From Actinocrinis puniceicyclus (lineage in GTDB: Bacteria; Actinomycetota; Actinomycetes; Streptomycetales; Catenulisporaceae): a DNA stretch of 39,362 nucleotides. Below the pieces are notes generated by a model. It had not been told where the DNA came from. It did no database searches and was given only the letters and a program-made list of their open reading frames with translations. Below are positions 25,717-34,546 of this stretch, in pieces. Location of the stretch: NCBI RefSeq assembly GCF_018283645.1, contig NZ_JAGSXH010000055.1:1-39362 (forward strand), read 5' to 3'. Position 1 is the stretch's first letter; each line of letters begins with the position of its first letter. Position numbers and translations under genes: made by a program.

Positions 25717-26343
25717 ATGGCCGACGCCGCAAAGGGATCCACCGAAGAGGGATCCGCTGAAGAGAACCGCGCCGACAAGGGATCCGTGGACAACGGATCC
25801 CCCGACAAGAGCGTGCACAAGAGGCCGGGGCCGGTCGCACGCGCGCTGCTCAGAGCGCCCGGCCGGCTGTACGACCTGCACGCCGGATGGCTGCTCGACC
25901 ACCGCTTCATCCGCCTGACGCACCTCGGGCGCCGGTCGGGCCGACGGTACCGGACCATGCTCGAGGTGGTCGCCACCGACCCGTCGCGTGACGAGGTGTA
26001 CGTCATGGCCGGTCTCGGCGAGCGCGCCGACTGGTACCGCAACCTGCGGGCGGGCGGCGCGGTCGAGGTCGCGATCGGCCGGCGCCGCTACGCACCGGTC
26101 TACCGGGTGCTCGGCGAGCAGGAGGCCGCCGACGTGCTCACCCGCTACGAGCACGACCACCCGCTGGCCGCGCCCGCCGTGAGGCGCGCGCTGACATGGC
26201 TGGTCGGCTGGGATTACGACTCCTCCCCGGGCGCGCGGCGGCGGCTGGTGCACCAGGTGCCGATGATCGGTTTCCGCCCGGCGCAGGAGGACGAACCCGC
26301 GCGCGGCGACGAACCGGCGCAGGGCGAAGACGCGCGTTCGTAG
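25717..26343 (+). CDS. F420-type nitroreductase/DUF385 protein
   Basis: This is a 208-aa protein. After a charged disordered N-terminus of about 40 residues, it has the split-barrel fold of deazaflavin-dependent nitroreductases (Ddn family): RLTHLGRRSGRRYRTMLEVV, then VYVMAGLGERADWYRNL and the strand VEVAIGRRRYAPVYRVL. The LGRRSGR and ADWYRN motifs are the F420-phosphate and ring contacts of this family. It would reduce quinones or nitro compounds with F420H2. GGAGGAG lies about 11 bases before the ATG. The N-terminus holds five GGATCC-containing codon pairs, a small repeat that encodes acidic and Gly/Ser residues. Confidence 0.83.
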   Translation: MADAAKGSTEEGSAEENRADKGSVDNGSPDKSVHKRPGPVARALLRAPGRLYDLHAGWLLDHRFIRLTHLGRRSGRRYRTMLEVVATDPSRDEVYVMAGLGERADWYRNLRAGGAVEVAIGRRRYAPVYRVLGEQEAADVLTRYEHDHPLAAPAVRRALTWLVGWDYDSSPGARRRLVHQVPMIGFRPAQEDEPARGDEPAQGEDARS

Positions 26344-26358
26344 CGCCGTCAGGCGCCG

Positions 26359-27003
26359 TCACCGCAGGCGGCGTGCGAGGGTCGCGGCGCCGCCTCCGCG
26401 CAGGTGGCGCACGCCCTCGCCGCGTCCGGTGACGGCGAGCATGAGGTCCTCGGCGCTGCCCAGGACCAGGGCGCCGCGCCCCCAGCCGAAGTCGAGGTCG
26501 TCGGCTTCGAGGCGCAGCCCGTCGAGGCAGCCGCGCGGCACGAGCGTGGGGCCCGGGGCGCCGGGCGGAATCTTGAACGCGACGAGGAACCGCAGCGCGA
26601 TGCCCAGACGCTCCGGCGGCGTGTCCCGCTTGATGCCGAGCGGCCGGCGGATGTCCAGATGGTGTACCAGCAGGTCGGTCAGCGGCGCCTCAGGCCCCTG
26701 ACCCGGCGGGGTGAAGCGGGAGTCGGCCAGCCGCCGCAGGTCGGCGGCGAGCCGCGCGGACGGATTGGCCGCCCAGCGGGCGGTGAGCTTGTCGTTGGCG
26801 CGGTCGAAGCTGCCGCGCGCGAGCATCAGGGTGCGCAGGAACTCCGCGGGTTTGACCTGAAGCACCATCACGACGTGCGCCGCCACATCGTGCACACGCC
26901 AGCGGTGGCACAGGCTCGGCGCGCTCAGCTGCGCCGAGCGCAGCTCGTCAAGCACATCCGCCAGTGCGCGCCGTTCGTCGGCGACCATCTCGAAGACGTC
27001 CAC
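26359..27003 (-). CDS. Maleylpyruvate isomerase/DinB-like (TIGR03083-type) protein
   Basis: This 214-aa protein has a four-helix DinB-like N-terminal domain: ERRALADVLDELRSAQL, then the signature LCHRWRVHDVAAHVV (usually C-x-G-W-x-V-x-D-x-x-A-H) and later LLVHHLDIRRPLG. The three His give a likely metal site. Actinobacterial relatives are thought to be mycothiol-dependent enzymes. The C-terminal part (LEADDLDFGWGRGALVLGSAEDLMLAVTGR) is the SCP2-like region of that family. The GTG at 27003 is used as start. It is convergent with the nitroreductase gene (15 bp apart). The substrate is unknown. Confidence 0.75.
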   Translation of the reverse strand: MDVFEMVADERRALADVLDELRSAQLSAPSLCHRWRVHDVAAHVVMVLQVKPAEFLRTLMLARGSFDRANDKLTARWAANPSARLAADLRRLADSRFTPPGQGPEAPLTDLLVHHLDIRRPLGIKRDTPPERLGIALRFLVAFKIPPGAPGPTLVPRGCLDGLRLEADDLDFGWGRGALVLGSAEDLMLAVTGRGEGVRHLRGGGAATLARRLR

Positions 27004-27083
27004 GCAGTGACGGTCGCACGAGGCGCTGATCTATCGCTGACCACCGGCTGACTGCCGGCTGACTGCGGCGGTCCCCGGACAGC

Positions 27084-27113
27084 CGTACGGGCCGGAAAGA
27101 TCCGGCCCGTACG
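27084..27113. terminator. Perfect hairpin terminator
   Basis: Perfect 13-bp arms at 27084-27096 and 27101-27113 enclose an AAGA loop, 31 bp past the MMPL stop. It ends the TetR-MMPL transcript and insulates the downstream gene. Confidence 0.8.
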
Positions 27114-27144
27114 ACGCCGAGCTCATGTCCCACGCTGCTGTCGG

Positions 27145-29418
27145 CTACCGGTGGTCGGGGCCGACGGACTCGCGGGCCGGCTCGGGCGGCCGGACCGGGT
27201 TCGCGGCCGCGCCGCCGGGCAGCAGCCGGGCCAGGCCGGAGGGCAGCCACCAGTTCCAGCCGCCCAGCAGCCGCATCAGCGCCGGCACGAGCACCAGCCG
27301 GATCAGCGTGGCGTCCAGGGCGATCGCGGCCGAGAGCGCCAGGCCGAACTGCTTGAGCTCAAGCACGTTCGCGATCATGAAGCTGCCGAAGACGGCGACC
27401 ATGATGGCCGCGGCGGCTGCGATCGGCCGGGCGGTGTGCTCGATGCCCGTGGCCACCGCGGTGGCGTTGTCACGGGTCTGCTGCCACACCTCCTGCATGC
27501 GGCGGATGAGGAAGACCTCGTAGTCCATCGACAGGCCGAACAGCATCACGAACACGCTGATCGGCAGGTAGACCTGGAGGAAGCCGACGCTCGTGAAGCC
27601 CAGCAGCCCGGAGCCGTGGCCCCACTGGAAGACCGCGACGGTCAAGCCCATGGCGGCGGCGGTCGCCAGCAGGTTCATCGCGACCGCCTTGACCGGCAGC
27701 ACGACGCTGCGGAAGACCACGAGCAGGAACAGCAGCGAGAGTCCGAGCACGAGCAGCAGGATGTACGGGACCTTCGCGTTGGTCTCGTGGGTCAGGTCGA
27801 GGAAGACCGCGGTCGCCCCGCCCACCAGCGCGACCGTGCCGGTGTGCGCGGTGGTCTGCGGGATCACCTCGTCACGCAGATGCCGGACCAGGTCGGTGGC
27901 GGCCGAGGAGTCGATCGGCACCGACGGCACCGCGTCGATCAGGACCCGCCCGCCCACCTGCTGGGTGTCCACGGCGCTGACGCGCTTGTCCTGGCCGACG
28001 GTCGTGGCGAGCTGCTGCGCCTGCTGGAGGCCGCTGGGCGAGAGCGGGGTGTCGCCCGGCCCGGTGACGATCATCTGCACCGGCGAGACGACGCCGGGAC
28101 CGAAGGAGTGCTCCAGCACCTGCTGAGCCTTGGCGGAGGGCTTGCCGGTCAGCGAGGCGGTGCCAAGGTCGATGCCGTAATGCATGTCGCCCACCGGCAG
28201 GGCGGCCAGCACGAGGACCGCGACGGCCGCGACGCCGGCGGTGACCGGGTGGCGCATGATCGTGTGCGCCCAGCGCGCCCAGCCGCCGCTGTTCTCCAAG
28301 GCACCCGGCTGGATGTCGGCCGGCTGGAAGCGGCGCGGCAGCGAGCCGCGGTTGACCCGGGCGCCGAGCATGACGAGCACCGCGGGCAGCAGCGTCCACG
28401 CGGCAGCCAGGGTACTGACGACCACGATCAGCACGGCGACGGAGATCTCCTGGAAGACCGAGGAGTTCACGATGAACAGCGAGCACATCGAGATCGCGAC
28501 CACGACGCCGGAGAACAGCACCGTGCGACCGGAGGTGGCCATCGCGGAGCCGGCCGCCTCGGCGATCTGGTCGGCCTGGGCGCGGTGCTGCGGGCCGCCG
28601 CCCTTGCCGGTCACCCCGCGCCGGGCCAGTTCCTCGCGGAAGCGGCTGACGATGAACAGGGCGTAGTCGATTCCGATGCCGGTGCCGATCATCGTGATGA
28701 TGGTCACCAGGAAGGCGTCGAAGTTGAAGGCGAGGGTCAGCAGGGTGACGATGCCGAAGGCCAGCACCAGCCCGGCCATGGCCAGCAGCAGCGGCAGCAG
28801 GGCGGCGACCACGGCGCCGAGGGCGAACAGCAGCACCGCCAGCGCGATCGGCATGCCGATGGACTCGGCGTGTTCGGAGTCGGCGTTCTCGACCGCGGTC
28901 AGGTCGTTCGTGATCGGCGAGTAGCCGGTCAGGTACGCCTGCACTCCGCCGGCGTCGTTCTTCACCGCGTCCTGCACGGCGTTCTGCACCTTGCCGGAGC
29001 GCGAGGTCAGCTGGCTGGGGCTGCCGTCGAGGCCGATCAGCGCGAGCGCGGCGTGGTGGTCCGCGGAGACCTGGTCGTGGGCCTTGGGGTCGAAGGGGCT
29101 GAGCACTCCCGCGACACCGGTCTGGCCGTGCGCGGCGGCCAGCACCTTGTCGACGGCCGCCCGCCCGGCGGTGTCGGTGATGTCGCCGGGGCTGTTGAAG
29201 ACGATGACGTCCTGTTCGGCCCCTTCGCCGGCGAAGTGGCGCTGGAGCAGCGTGCCGACCTGTGCGGACTGGGAGCCGTTCACGCCGTAGTTCGGCCCGC
29301 CCAGGTGCGACTGCAGGACCGGGAAGCCGGCCATGCACGCGACCAGGATCGCCAGCCAGGCGATCAGGACCGCCTTGCGGTGGTGCGCCATTCTGACGCC
29401 CCATTGGTGTGCGCTCAT
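27145..29418 (-). CDS. MMPL-family (RND superfamily) exporter
   Basis: This 757-aa inner-membrane transporter has an N-terminal helix (VLIAWLAILVACMAGFPVL), a periplasmic loop domain, then five to six helices with the signature GIGIDYALFIVSRFREEL. A second set of the same layout carries GLSMDYEVFLIRRMQE. Each half has the Asp-Tyr pair that carries protons in MmpL proteins. A basic Pro-rich cytoplasmic tail follows. The family exports lipids, siderophores, dyes and antibiotics using proton flow. The ATG at 29418 overlaps the TetR stop (ATGA). It is next to the prodiginine genes, so a role in pigment or drug export is plausible but not shown. Confidence 0.9.
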   Translation of the reverse strand: MSAHQWGVRMAHHRKAVLIAWLAILVACMAGFPVLQSHLGGPNYGVNGSQSAQVGTLLQRHFAGEGAEQDVIVFNSPGDITDTAGRAAVDKVLAAAHGQTGVAGVLSPFDPKAHDQVSADHHAALALIGLDGSPSQLTSRSGKVQNAVQDAVKNDAGGVQAYLTGYSPITNDLTAVENADSEHAESIGMPIALAVLLFALGAVVAALLPLLLAMAGLVLAFGIVTLLTLAFNFDAFLVTIITMIGTGIGIDYALFIVSRFREELARRGVTGKGGGPQHRAQADQIAEAAGSAMATSGRTVLFSGVVVAISMCSLFIVNSSVFQEISVAVLIVVVSTLAAAWTLLPAVLVMLGARVNRGSLPRRFQPADIQPGALENSGGWARWAHTIMRHPVTAGVAAVAVLVLAALPVGDMHYGIDLGTASLTGKPSAKAQQVLEHSFGPGVVSPVQMIVTGPGDTPLSPSGLQQAQQLATTVGQDKRVSAVDTQQVGGRVLIDAVPSVPIDSSAATDLVRHLRDEVIPQTTAHTGTVALVGGATAVFLDLTHETNAKVPYILLLVLGLSLLFLLVVFRSVVLPVKAVAMNLLATAAAMGLTVAVFQWGHGSGLLGFTSVGFLQVYLPISVFVMLFGLSMDYEVFLIRRMQEVWQQTRDNATAVATGIEHTARPIAAAAAIMVAVFGSFMIANVLELKQFGLALSAAIALDATLIRLVLVPALMRLLGGWNWWLPSGLARLLPGGAAANPVRPPEPARESVGPDHR

Positions 29419-30044
29419 CGTGGTTCTCCTGCCAGCAGGCCCAGCACGGCGGCTGCGGCCGGCTGGGTGTCGAGGTCGGGGTCGAGGACGAGGTGCAGGA
29501 TCAGGCCGTCCAGCAGGGCGGCGATCGCGGCGGCGACACCGTCGGCGGGAACGCCGGCCGCCAGCGCGCCGCGCTGCTGGTCGCGGCGGACCAGGTCTGC
29601 CAGTGCCTTGCGATAGTCGTGCAGTTCGGCGGCGATAGGGGCGCGTAGCAGTGGGTCGCGCGCGGCCTGCCGGGCCGTTTCGAGCAGTTGTGCGACCGCG
29701 GGATCGGCCAGCCCGCCCGCGGCGTACCAGGCGAAGGTGCCTTCCAGCAGTTCGGCGACGCTGCCGGCCTGCGTGGCGAAGGCCGCGGGCGCGGCCAGCG
29801 CCTGCCGGGTGGCGGCCAGTGCCGCCTCGCGCAGTAGTTCCTCCTTGCCCGCGAAGTGGTAGCTCACGGCGCCGTGCGGCACCCCGGCGCGGGCCGCGAT
29901 GGCACGGGTGGTGACCGCGCACCAGCCGCTCTCGGCGACCAGGGCGGCTGCGGCGTCCAGTAGTGCCCGGCGGGTCGCAACCCCCTGCTCCGCCGTGGAC
30001 GGTCTTCGACCTGGGCGGTTGCGGCGAGTGCTCGGGTTGTCCAT
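29415..30044 (-). CDS. TetR-family repressor
   Basis: This 209-aa regulator has an N-terminal DNA-binding domain (TRRALLDAAAALVAESGW, then the recognition helix RAGVPHGAVSYHF and GKEELLREA), followed by a helical ligand-binding domain with the TetR_C pattern. The ATG at 30044 is chosen because the domain begins about 15 residues later and because a promoter sits so close upstream that the mRNA may be leaderless. It is coupled to the MMPL gene by an ATGA overlap, a common local-repressor/exporter pair. Two palindromes of the TTGCA-N3-TGCAA kind lie 22 and 45 bp upstream, so it probably represses itself. Confidence 0.92.
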   Translation of the reverse strand: MDNPSTRRNRPGRRPSTAEQGVATRRALLDAAAALVAESGWCAVTTRAIAARAGVPHGAVSYHFAGKEELLREAALAATRQALAAPAAFATQAGSVAELLEGTFAWYAAGGLADPAVAQLLETARQAARDPLLRAPIAAELHDYRKALADLVRRDQQRGALAAGVPADGVAAAIAALLDGLILHLVLDPDLDTQPAAAAVLGLLAGEPR

Positions 30045-30051
30045 GCGGCCA

Positions 30052-30079
30052 ATCGTACTCTGATCATTGCACCGTGCAA
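30052..30079 (-). promoter_or_regulatory. Promoter of tetR-MMPL overlapped by operator
   Basis: On the minus strand, -35 TTGCAC (30079-30074), a 16-bp spacer and -10 TACGAT (30057-30052) end 7 bases before the TetR ATG, the spacing expected of leaderless actinobacterial transcripts. The palindrome TTGCACCGTGCAA (30067-30079) covers the -35 and early spacer. Confidence 0.6.
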
Positions 30080-30089
30080 GGCTTTTTCG

Positions 30090-30102
30090 CTGCATTGTGC
30101 AA
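30090..30102. promoter_or_regulatory. Second, weaker operator of the TetR promoter
   Basis: The sequence CTGCATTGTGCAA has one mismatch to the TTGCA-N3-TGCAA palindrome. Its centre is 23 bp from that of the site at 30067-30079, roughly two helical turns, so two dimers could sit on one face. Confidence 0.45.
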
Positions 30103-30118
30103 GGATTTTTCCGCGACC

Positions 30119-31360
30119 TTACAGTTCCCTGTGACCGGCCGACGACTCCCGCCGGGCGGTTCGGGGGAAGTCCGCGGTCGGACGGCCGAGGCGGGCGGCG
30201 AAGAACGCGCGGCCCGGCAGGGCGAACGCCGCTTCGAGACCCTCCCGCGCGTCGTCGTGTTGGATCAGGATGCTGAGTGGATGCAACACGAGATCGGCGC
30301 GGGTGGCGCTTAGCCAGTAGTCGGTCAGGTAAGCGCCCGCGCGCAGGACCTGCGCGGCGGTCGGCCGGTCCGACGGGAGGGTCAGGACGCTGATGGTCGG
30401 GGTGGCCTCGGCGATCGCCGCCAGCTGCCCGGCGAGCAACCGCGGGTATCCGAGGTGTCGCAGGGTACGCATCGTTCCCGGAGCCAGGGCGAACTGCATC
30501 AGCCGGCGGCGCGGCGGCGGCAGCGGACCGAACAGCTGCGCGAACGTGAAGCCGTCGCCGAGTTCGGCGGACTGCTGCGCCGAACGGATGTAGGAGTGGG
30601 TCTCGCGCCAGGCGTCCAGGTCGCTGAAGTCGCGGCCGCCGTGCCGCCGGATCAGGCCGGCGAAGCGCTTGCGCTCCCACGGGCTGCTCAGATGGCGAAC
30701 GTGCACGCCCGCGCCGGTGCTCAGCGCCGTGCCGGTGCCGGTGCCGGTGCCGGCGAGAGCGGCGAGCACGGTCCGCTCCAGCGGTTCCCGCCGGTACGGC
30801 GCCCGGTTGGTGCGCCGGGCCTGCGCGGTCGCCCGCAGTTCGGCGACGCTCTCGGAGGTGTTCCCGCGGCCGGGGGCGCCTGGAAGCGAGTCGGGTACGA
30901 ATTTCAGGACGCTGAGCGCGGTCCAGTGCCGCGGCCAGTCCGGGTGCAGAGGCGACGCGTCATGCGCGTCGCCGCCCGGCTCGTGCGGGGGGAGAAAGGT
31001 GTCCTGTGCAAGGATCCAGCCCTGCGCGGCCAGGGCCCGCACCAGCAGCTGTCCGTACAGTCCGCAGCTGAGCAGCATCTCAAGGCGGTGCGCCGGCAGC
31101 GCGGACAGCTGCCGGTCCCGGTCGAGGGCGAGCGCCAGGTACCGCTGCTCGCCGGCCGCGCTCTCCTCGCGCAGAACCCGCGCGGCGGCGCGGCGGGCCT
31201 GCGGGCCGGCCAGGTGCGCGAGCGCCCAGGGCTGGCAGTTGTGCGACGAGGGGCTCAGCGCCGCGATCCGGGTCGCTTCGCGCAGTGCGTCGGGGAACGG
31301 CACCGTGCGTGGTGCCGAAGTATCAGAGGACTCATCACGAGTCGGCGGGACGGTCCGCAC
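30119..31360 (-). CDS. redV: RedV-like nitroreductase-fold protein
   Basis: This 413-aa protein has the divergent tandem nitroreductase fold seen in RedV of prodiginine clusters. The N-terminal ALSPSSHNCQPWAL is the typical flavin-site motif. The middle ARRTNRAPYRREPL and the late PTISVLTLPSDRPTAAQVLRAG are usual for the family. The exact step of RedV is not settled; an oxidative step in the bipyrrole branch is one possibility. It is the last gene of the redP-to-redV run, 8 bp after redU. The GTG start at 31360 fits that spacing. A hexamer repeat (GTGCCG x4, 30729-30752) encodes a Gly-Thr run at the linker and may be unstable. Confidence 0.75.
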   Translation of the reverse strand: MRTVPPTRDESSDTSAPRTVPFPDALREATRIAALSPSSHNCQPWALAHLAGPQARRAAARVLREESAAGEQRYLALALDRDRQLSALPAHRLEMLLSCGLYGQLLVRALAAQGWILAQDTFLPPHEPGGDAHDASPLHPDWPRHWTALSVLKFVPDSLPGAPGRGNTSESVAELRATAQARRTNRAPYRREPLERTVLAALAGTGTGTGTALSTGAGVHVRHLSSPWERKRFAGLIRRHGGRDFSDLDAWRETHSYIRSAQQSAELGDGFTFAQLFGPLPPPRRRLMQFALAPGTMRTLRHLGYPRLLAGQLAAIAEATPTISVLTLPSDRPTAAQVLRAGAYLTDYWLSATRADLVLHPLSILIQHDDAREGLEAAFALPGRAFFAARLGRPTADFPRTARRESSAGHREL

Positions 31361-31368
31361 GTGTCACG

Positions 31369-32130
31369 CTACTTCCATACGAGGGCCAGCGCGTAGCCGT
31401 CGACGTCGCGCGCCCAGCCGGCCAGCCGCTGGGCGTCGTACGCCTCGGGTTCGCGCCGGCGCAGGTCGGGGCCGGCGGCCCAGGAGAAGCGGCCGTCGGG
31501 CCGCCAACCGGTGAGGGTGACCTGCCGCGGGTCCATGCGCAGGCCGAGGCCGAACCGCTTGAGCACGGCCTCCTTGCACGCCCAGTGCAACGCCGGGTTC
31601 ATCCGGTGCGCCACGCGGCCGTCGCAGGCCAGCAGGTCGAGCAGCGGCGGCGGCAGCGGCCGGGTGCGTTCCAGGTCGATGCCCAGCGGCCGGGGACCGC
31701 AGGCCGCGACGGCGAACTCGCCGGAGTGTGACAGGCCGATGCGCACCGGGGCGTTGACCGCGGGTCTGCCCGCCCGCGGCCCGGCGCGCACCTGGGCGAC
31801 CCTGATGCTGCGCGGGCCGGGCTCGCGGCCGTGTTGCCGGTGCTGGTGGGCGCGCACCGCGCGGGACGCCGCGACGCGGCCCGCGACCCATTCCAGCCGG
31901 CGTTTGCGCAGCCACAGCGTGGCCGCGTATTCGGCTTCCCGCGGGTGCAACTCGCGGCGTTCGAGCGCGGTGCGCGCCGCGTCGCGCAGAGCGCCGAGCC
32001 AGGCGATCGAGACGACCGCCACGGTCAGCGGCCCCGGGGCATGGCACAGGTGCAGCGGACGCGCGGGATCGAGCACCAGCCCGCGCGCCAGGGCGGCGCA
32101 GGTGGCTTCGCGATCCGGCCGCCCGGTCAC
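31369..32130 (-). CDS. redU: 4'-phosphopantetheinyl transferase (RedU-like)
   Basis: This 253-aa Sfp-type enzyme moves phosphopantetheine from CoA to a Ser on carrier proteins. Family motifs seen: RLEWVAGRVAASRAVR (about 78-93), the Mg-binding GIDLE (150-154), and the WACKEAVLKRFG region (183-194) with the catalytic Lys-Glu. The long N-terminal part is usual for this class. The GTG at 32130 overlaps the upstream stop (GTGA), which fixes the start. In prodiginine pathways RedU activates the carrier proteins of the bipyrrole branch; here it may also serve the ACP at 34543. Confidence 0.88.
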   Translation of the reverse strand: MTGRPDREATCAALARGLVLDPARPLHLCHAPGPLTVAVVSIAWLGALRDAARTALERRELHPREAEYAATLWLRKRRLEWVAGRVAASRAVRAHQHRQHGREPGPRSIRVAQVRAGPRAGRPAVNAPVRIGLSHSGEFAVAACGPRPLGIDLERTRPLPPPLLDLLACDGRVAHRMNPALHWACKEAVLKRFGLGLRMDPRQVTLTGWRPDGRFSWAAGPDLRRREPEAYDAQRLAGWARDVDGYALALVWK

Positions 32131-33017
32131 CGCGCGATGTCCGGCGGAAGCAGGAACGGATACGGACGTCGAAGCACGCTGCGATGCCAGAAGCGGTCGG
32201 CCTTGCGCAGCTGCTGGATCAGCTCCCACATGCGCGCGTCGCCGCGGTAGTAGGCGGAGACCTGCTCCGCGGTGATCGGCTCGCGCAGCCGGGCGTTGGC
32301 CAGCTCCAGGAAGGCCGGGATCAGCGCGTCGAGCCGCTCCTTGTGCAGGTTGCCGAGGAAGTCGAGCAGGACGCCGCGGGTCGAGTAGAACTTGTCGAAG
32401 ATCGACTTGCTCATGGTCAGCCGCACGGCGTCGCGCAGCACCCACGGCAGGGAGGTGAGGAACAGCGGCACGTCCAGCTGTTCGCGTCCGCGCGCGTCGC
32501 GCAGCAGCGGCGTGGTCACGTCCAGGTAGGTCAGCTCGCCGTCCTGGTCGATCCAGTTGGCCGCCTGGGCGTCGAGGCCGAAGGAGGGCGTGACCGCGCG
32601 GTCGACGTGGTCGAGGAAGCGCTTGAAGAAGTCCACGGCCCAGGACTGCGGCTCGGTGTGCAGCAGCCGCGAGCACAGCCGGTCCGCGGGCAGCGCCTCC
32701 TGGACGCAGTACGCGACGATCCGCCCGTCCGCCGCCTTGCGCTGCCACAGCCGGGTGTGCGCGGCCCGGATGCCCGAGCGCTCAAGCCGGTCGAGGTAAT
32801 CGGTCAGTGTGTGCTTGTAGCGTTCGTAGCGGTCCGCGGTGGGGAACACCGGCAGCCGCTTGCAGGCATAAGATCCCTGAGACGTGGTCAGCTTGAGCAC
32901 CAGGGTGACCTCGCCGTAGCCGAGGACGTCGAGCGCGCTGTCGTCCGCGGAGCGCAGCGCCGCCTGCACCCGGTCTTCCAGGGCGTACAGCTCGTGGTTC
33001 GGCAGCGGAAACGACAT
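32127..33017 (-). CDS. redT: Kinase-fold-like protein, RedT-like
   Basis: This 296-aa protein has no clear known catalytic motif. The N-terminus (LDVLGYGEVTLVLKL, then YACKRLPVF) resembles the nucleotide-binding lobe of kinase-like proteins, and a later DQDGELTYLDVTTPLL resembles the metal-binding Asp segment. A classical HxD loop is not obvious. Its place between the small membrane protein and the phosphopantetheinyl transferase matches redT as I recall the prodiginine cluster order of Streptomyces coelicolor. RedT has no assigned function. It is coupled to redU by a four-base overlap. Confidence 0.65.
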   Translation of the reverse strand: MSFPLPNHELYALEDRVQAALRSADDSALDVLGYGEVTLVLKLTTSQGSYACKRLPVFPTADRYERYKHTLTDYLDRLERSGIRAAHTRLWQRKAADGRIVAYCVQEALPADRLCSRLLHTEPQSWAVDFFKRFLDHVDRAVTPSFGLDAQAANWIDQDGELTYLDVTTPLLRDARGREQLDVPLFLTSLPWVLRDAVRLTMSKSIFDKFYSTRGVLLDFLGNLHKERLDALIPAFLELANARLREPITAEQVSAYYRGDARMWELIQQLRKADRFWHRSVLRRPYPFLLPPDIAR

Positions 33018-33027
33018 GGCGCGGGAC

Positions 33028-33291
33028 CTAGTCCTGGCCGAGGTCGGCGGACGCGTCGAACGCGGCCTGTCCGCGCGCCCAGGGGCGGCGGTAGAACAGC
33101 AGCCCGGTCAGCGCGGCGAGGGTCAGCAGCAACAGGCCGCGCGACGGACGGCGTGCCGCGGACGCGGCGCCGGCGGGCAGGTCGGCGAGGCGCTGCTCGA
33201 CGGCGTCGGGCTGCGGCAGGAACTTGGCGATGCCGTTGATCACGTAGAGGGCGCCGGAGACGCGCTGCAACAGGGCGGTGCGCTGGACCAT
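33028..33291 (-). CDS. redS: Small membrane protein, RedS-like
   Basis: This is an 87-aa protein. It has an amphipathic N-terminus (LLQRVSGALYVINGIAKFLP) and one clear membrane helix at about 52-67 (GLLLLTLAALTGLLFY), followed by a charged tail. GAGGAG precedes the ATG. It lies between the ketosynthase and the redT-like gene (10 bp before the latter), where prodiginine clusters carry the small gene redS of unknown role. It might anchor pathway proteins at the membrane; this is a guess. Confidence 0.6.
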   Translation of the reverse strand: MVQRTALLQRVSGALYVINGIAKFLPQPDAVEQRLADLPAGAASAARRPSRGLLLLTLAALTGLLFYRRPWARGQAAFDASADLGQD

Positions 33292-33328
33292 GGTGAGCTC
33301 CTCGCTGAGTGGGATTGCGGTGGTCGGG

Positions 33329-34546
33329 TCAGGCTGCGGTGAAGACGAGCACGGCGTTCTGGCCGCCGAACCCGAAGGAGTTGCTCACGGCCGCGCGCAG
33401 CGGACCGCGCCGCGCCGCGCCGGCGACGACGTCGAGCTCGATCTTCGGGTCCTGGTTTTCGAGGTTGGCGGTCGGCGGGACCAGGCCGTGCTCCAGCGCC
33501 AGGACGCTGAGCGCGGCCTCGATCGCCCCGGCGGCGCCGAGTGTGTGGCCGAGCACCCCCTTGGTGGAGGTGACGGCGGGGCCGGTGCCGAACACGGCGG
33601 CCAGCGCACCGGCCTCGACCGCGTCGTTGAGCGGCGTCGCGGTGCCGTGCGCGTTGACGTGGTCGATGTCCTCGGGGGCGAGGTCGGCTTCGCACAGCGC
33701 CTGCCGGGTGGCCCGCAGGACTCCCGCGGCCTGTGGGTCGGGCGCGGTGATGTGGTGCGCGTCCGCGCTGGCGCCGTAGCCCGCGAAGCGCGCGCGGATC
33801 CGGGCGCCGCGGGCGCGCGCCGCCTCCTCGCGCTCCAGCACCAGGATCGCGCTGCCCTCGCCGATGACGAAGCCGTCGCGGTCGGCGTCGAACGGGCGGC
33901 TGGCCGCGGCCGGATCGTCCCGGCGGCGGGAGAGGGCGCCCATCTGCGCGAAACCGGTGACGATCAGGGGGCTGACCCCCGCCTCGCTGCCGCCGGCCAG
34001 CACCACGTCGCAGCGTCCTGCCAGCAGCAGATCGCGCGCGGTGCCGAGCGCGGTAGCCCCGGATGCGCAGGCGGTGGCGGTGACCAGGTTCGGACCGGTG
34101 GCCTTCACGTCGATCGCCACGTTCCCGGCGACCATGTTCGGCACCAGCATCGGGATCAGCAGCGCGGAGACCGCGCCCGGCCCGTTCTCGCGCATGACCC
34201 GCTGCTGGCGCTCCCAGGTGGCCACTCCGCCCAGGCCGCAGCCGATCACGACGCCGACGCGGGCGCCGTCCCAGCCGGCCGGGTCGAGCCCGGCGTCGGC
34301 GAGCGCCTCGCGGGCCGCGGTCAGGGCGAGCTGCACGAAGCGGTCATGGATCAGCCTGCTGCGACCACCGACATGAGCGACGGGGTCGAACCCGGGCACG
34401 GTGCAGGAGAAGTCCACCGGCAGGCCGGCCAGCTGCGGGTCGGTGCGCGCGGCGCAGCGGCCCGCGCAGACCCCGTCCCAGGTGGCCTGCGCGCCGATGC
34501 CGGCCGCGGTGACCAGGCCCAGCCCCGTGACCGCGACCGCGGTCAT
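33329..34546 (-). CDS. redR: Beta-ketoacyl-ACP synthase II (RedR-like)
   Basis: This 405-aa elongating ketosynthase (FabF fold) carries the active-site Cys160 in TACASGA, His300 in NAHGTATPLND, Lys329 in STKG and His334 in LGHTLGAAGA. The glycine-rich end is SNSFGFGGQN. All catalytic residues are present. In prodiginine biosynthesis RedR extends the acyl chain on RedQ after RedP starts it, producing a dodecanoyl-type chain for the alkylpyrrole half. The ATG at 34546 overlaps the ACP stop by four bases. Confidence 0.9.
   Translation of the reverse strand: MTAVAVTGLGLVTAAGIGAQATWDGVCAGRCAARTDPQLAGLPVDFSCTVPGFDPVAHVGGRSRLIHDRFVQLALTAAREALADAGLDPAGWDGARVGVVIGCGLGGVATWERQQRVMRENGPGAVSALLIPMLVPNMVAGNVAIDVKATGPNLVTATACASGATALGTARDLLLAGRCDVVLAGGSEAGVSPLIVTGFAQMGALSRRRDDPAAASRPFDADRDGFVIGEGSAILVLEREEAARARGARIRARFAGYGASADAHHITAPDPQAAGVLRATRQALCEADLAPEDIDHVNAHGTATPLNDAVEAGALAAVFGTGPAVTSTKGVLGHTLGAAGAIEAALSVLALEHGLVPPTANLENQDPKIELDVVAGAARRGPLRAAVSNSFGFGGQNAVLVFTAA

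Noticed and set aside
27151-29616. Long open frame (821 codons) on the plus strand opposite the MMPL gene
   Set aside because: It is a shadow of the MMPL and TetR genes, which have clear domains; its product is low-complexity His/Asp/Arg/Gly-rich.
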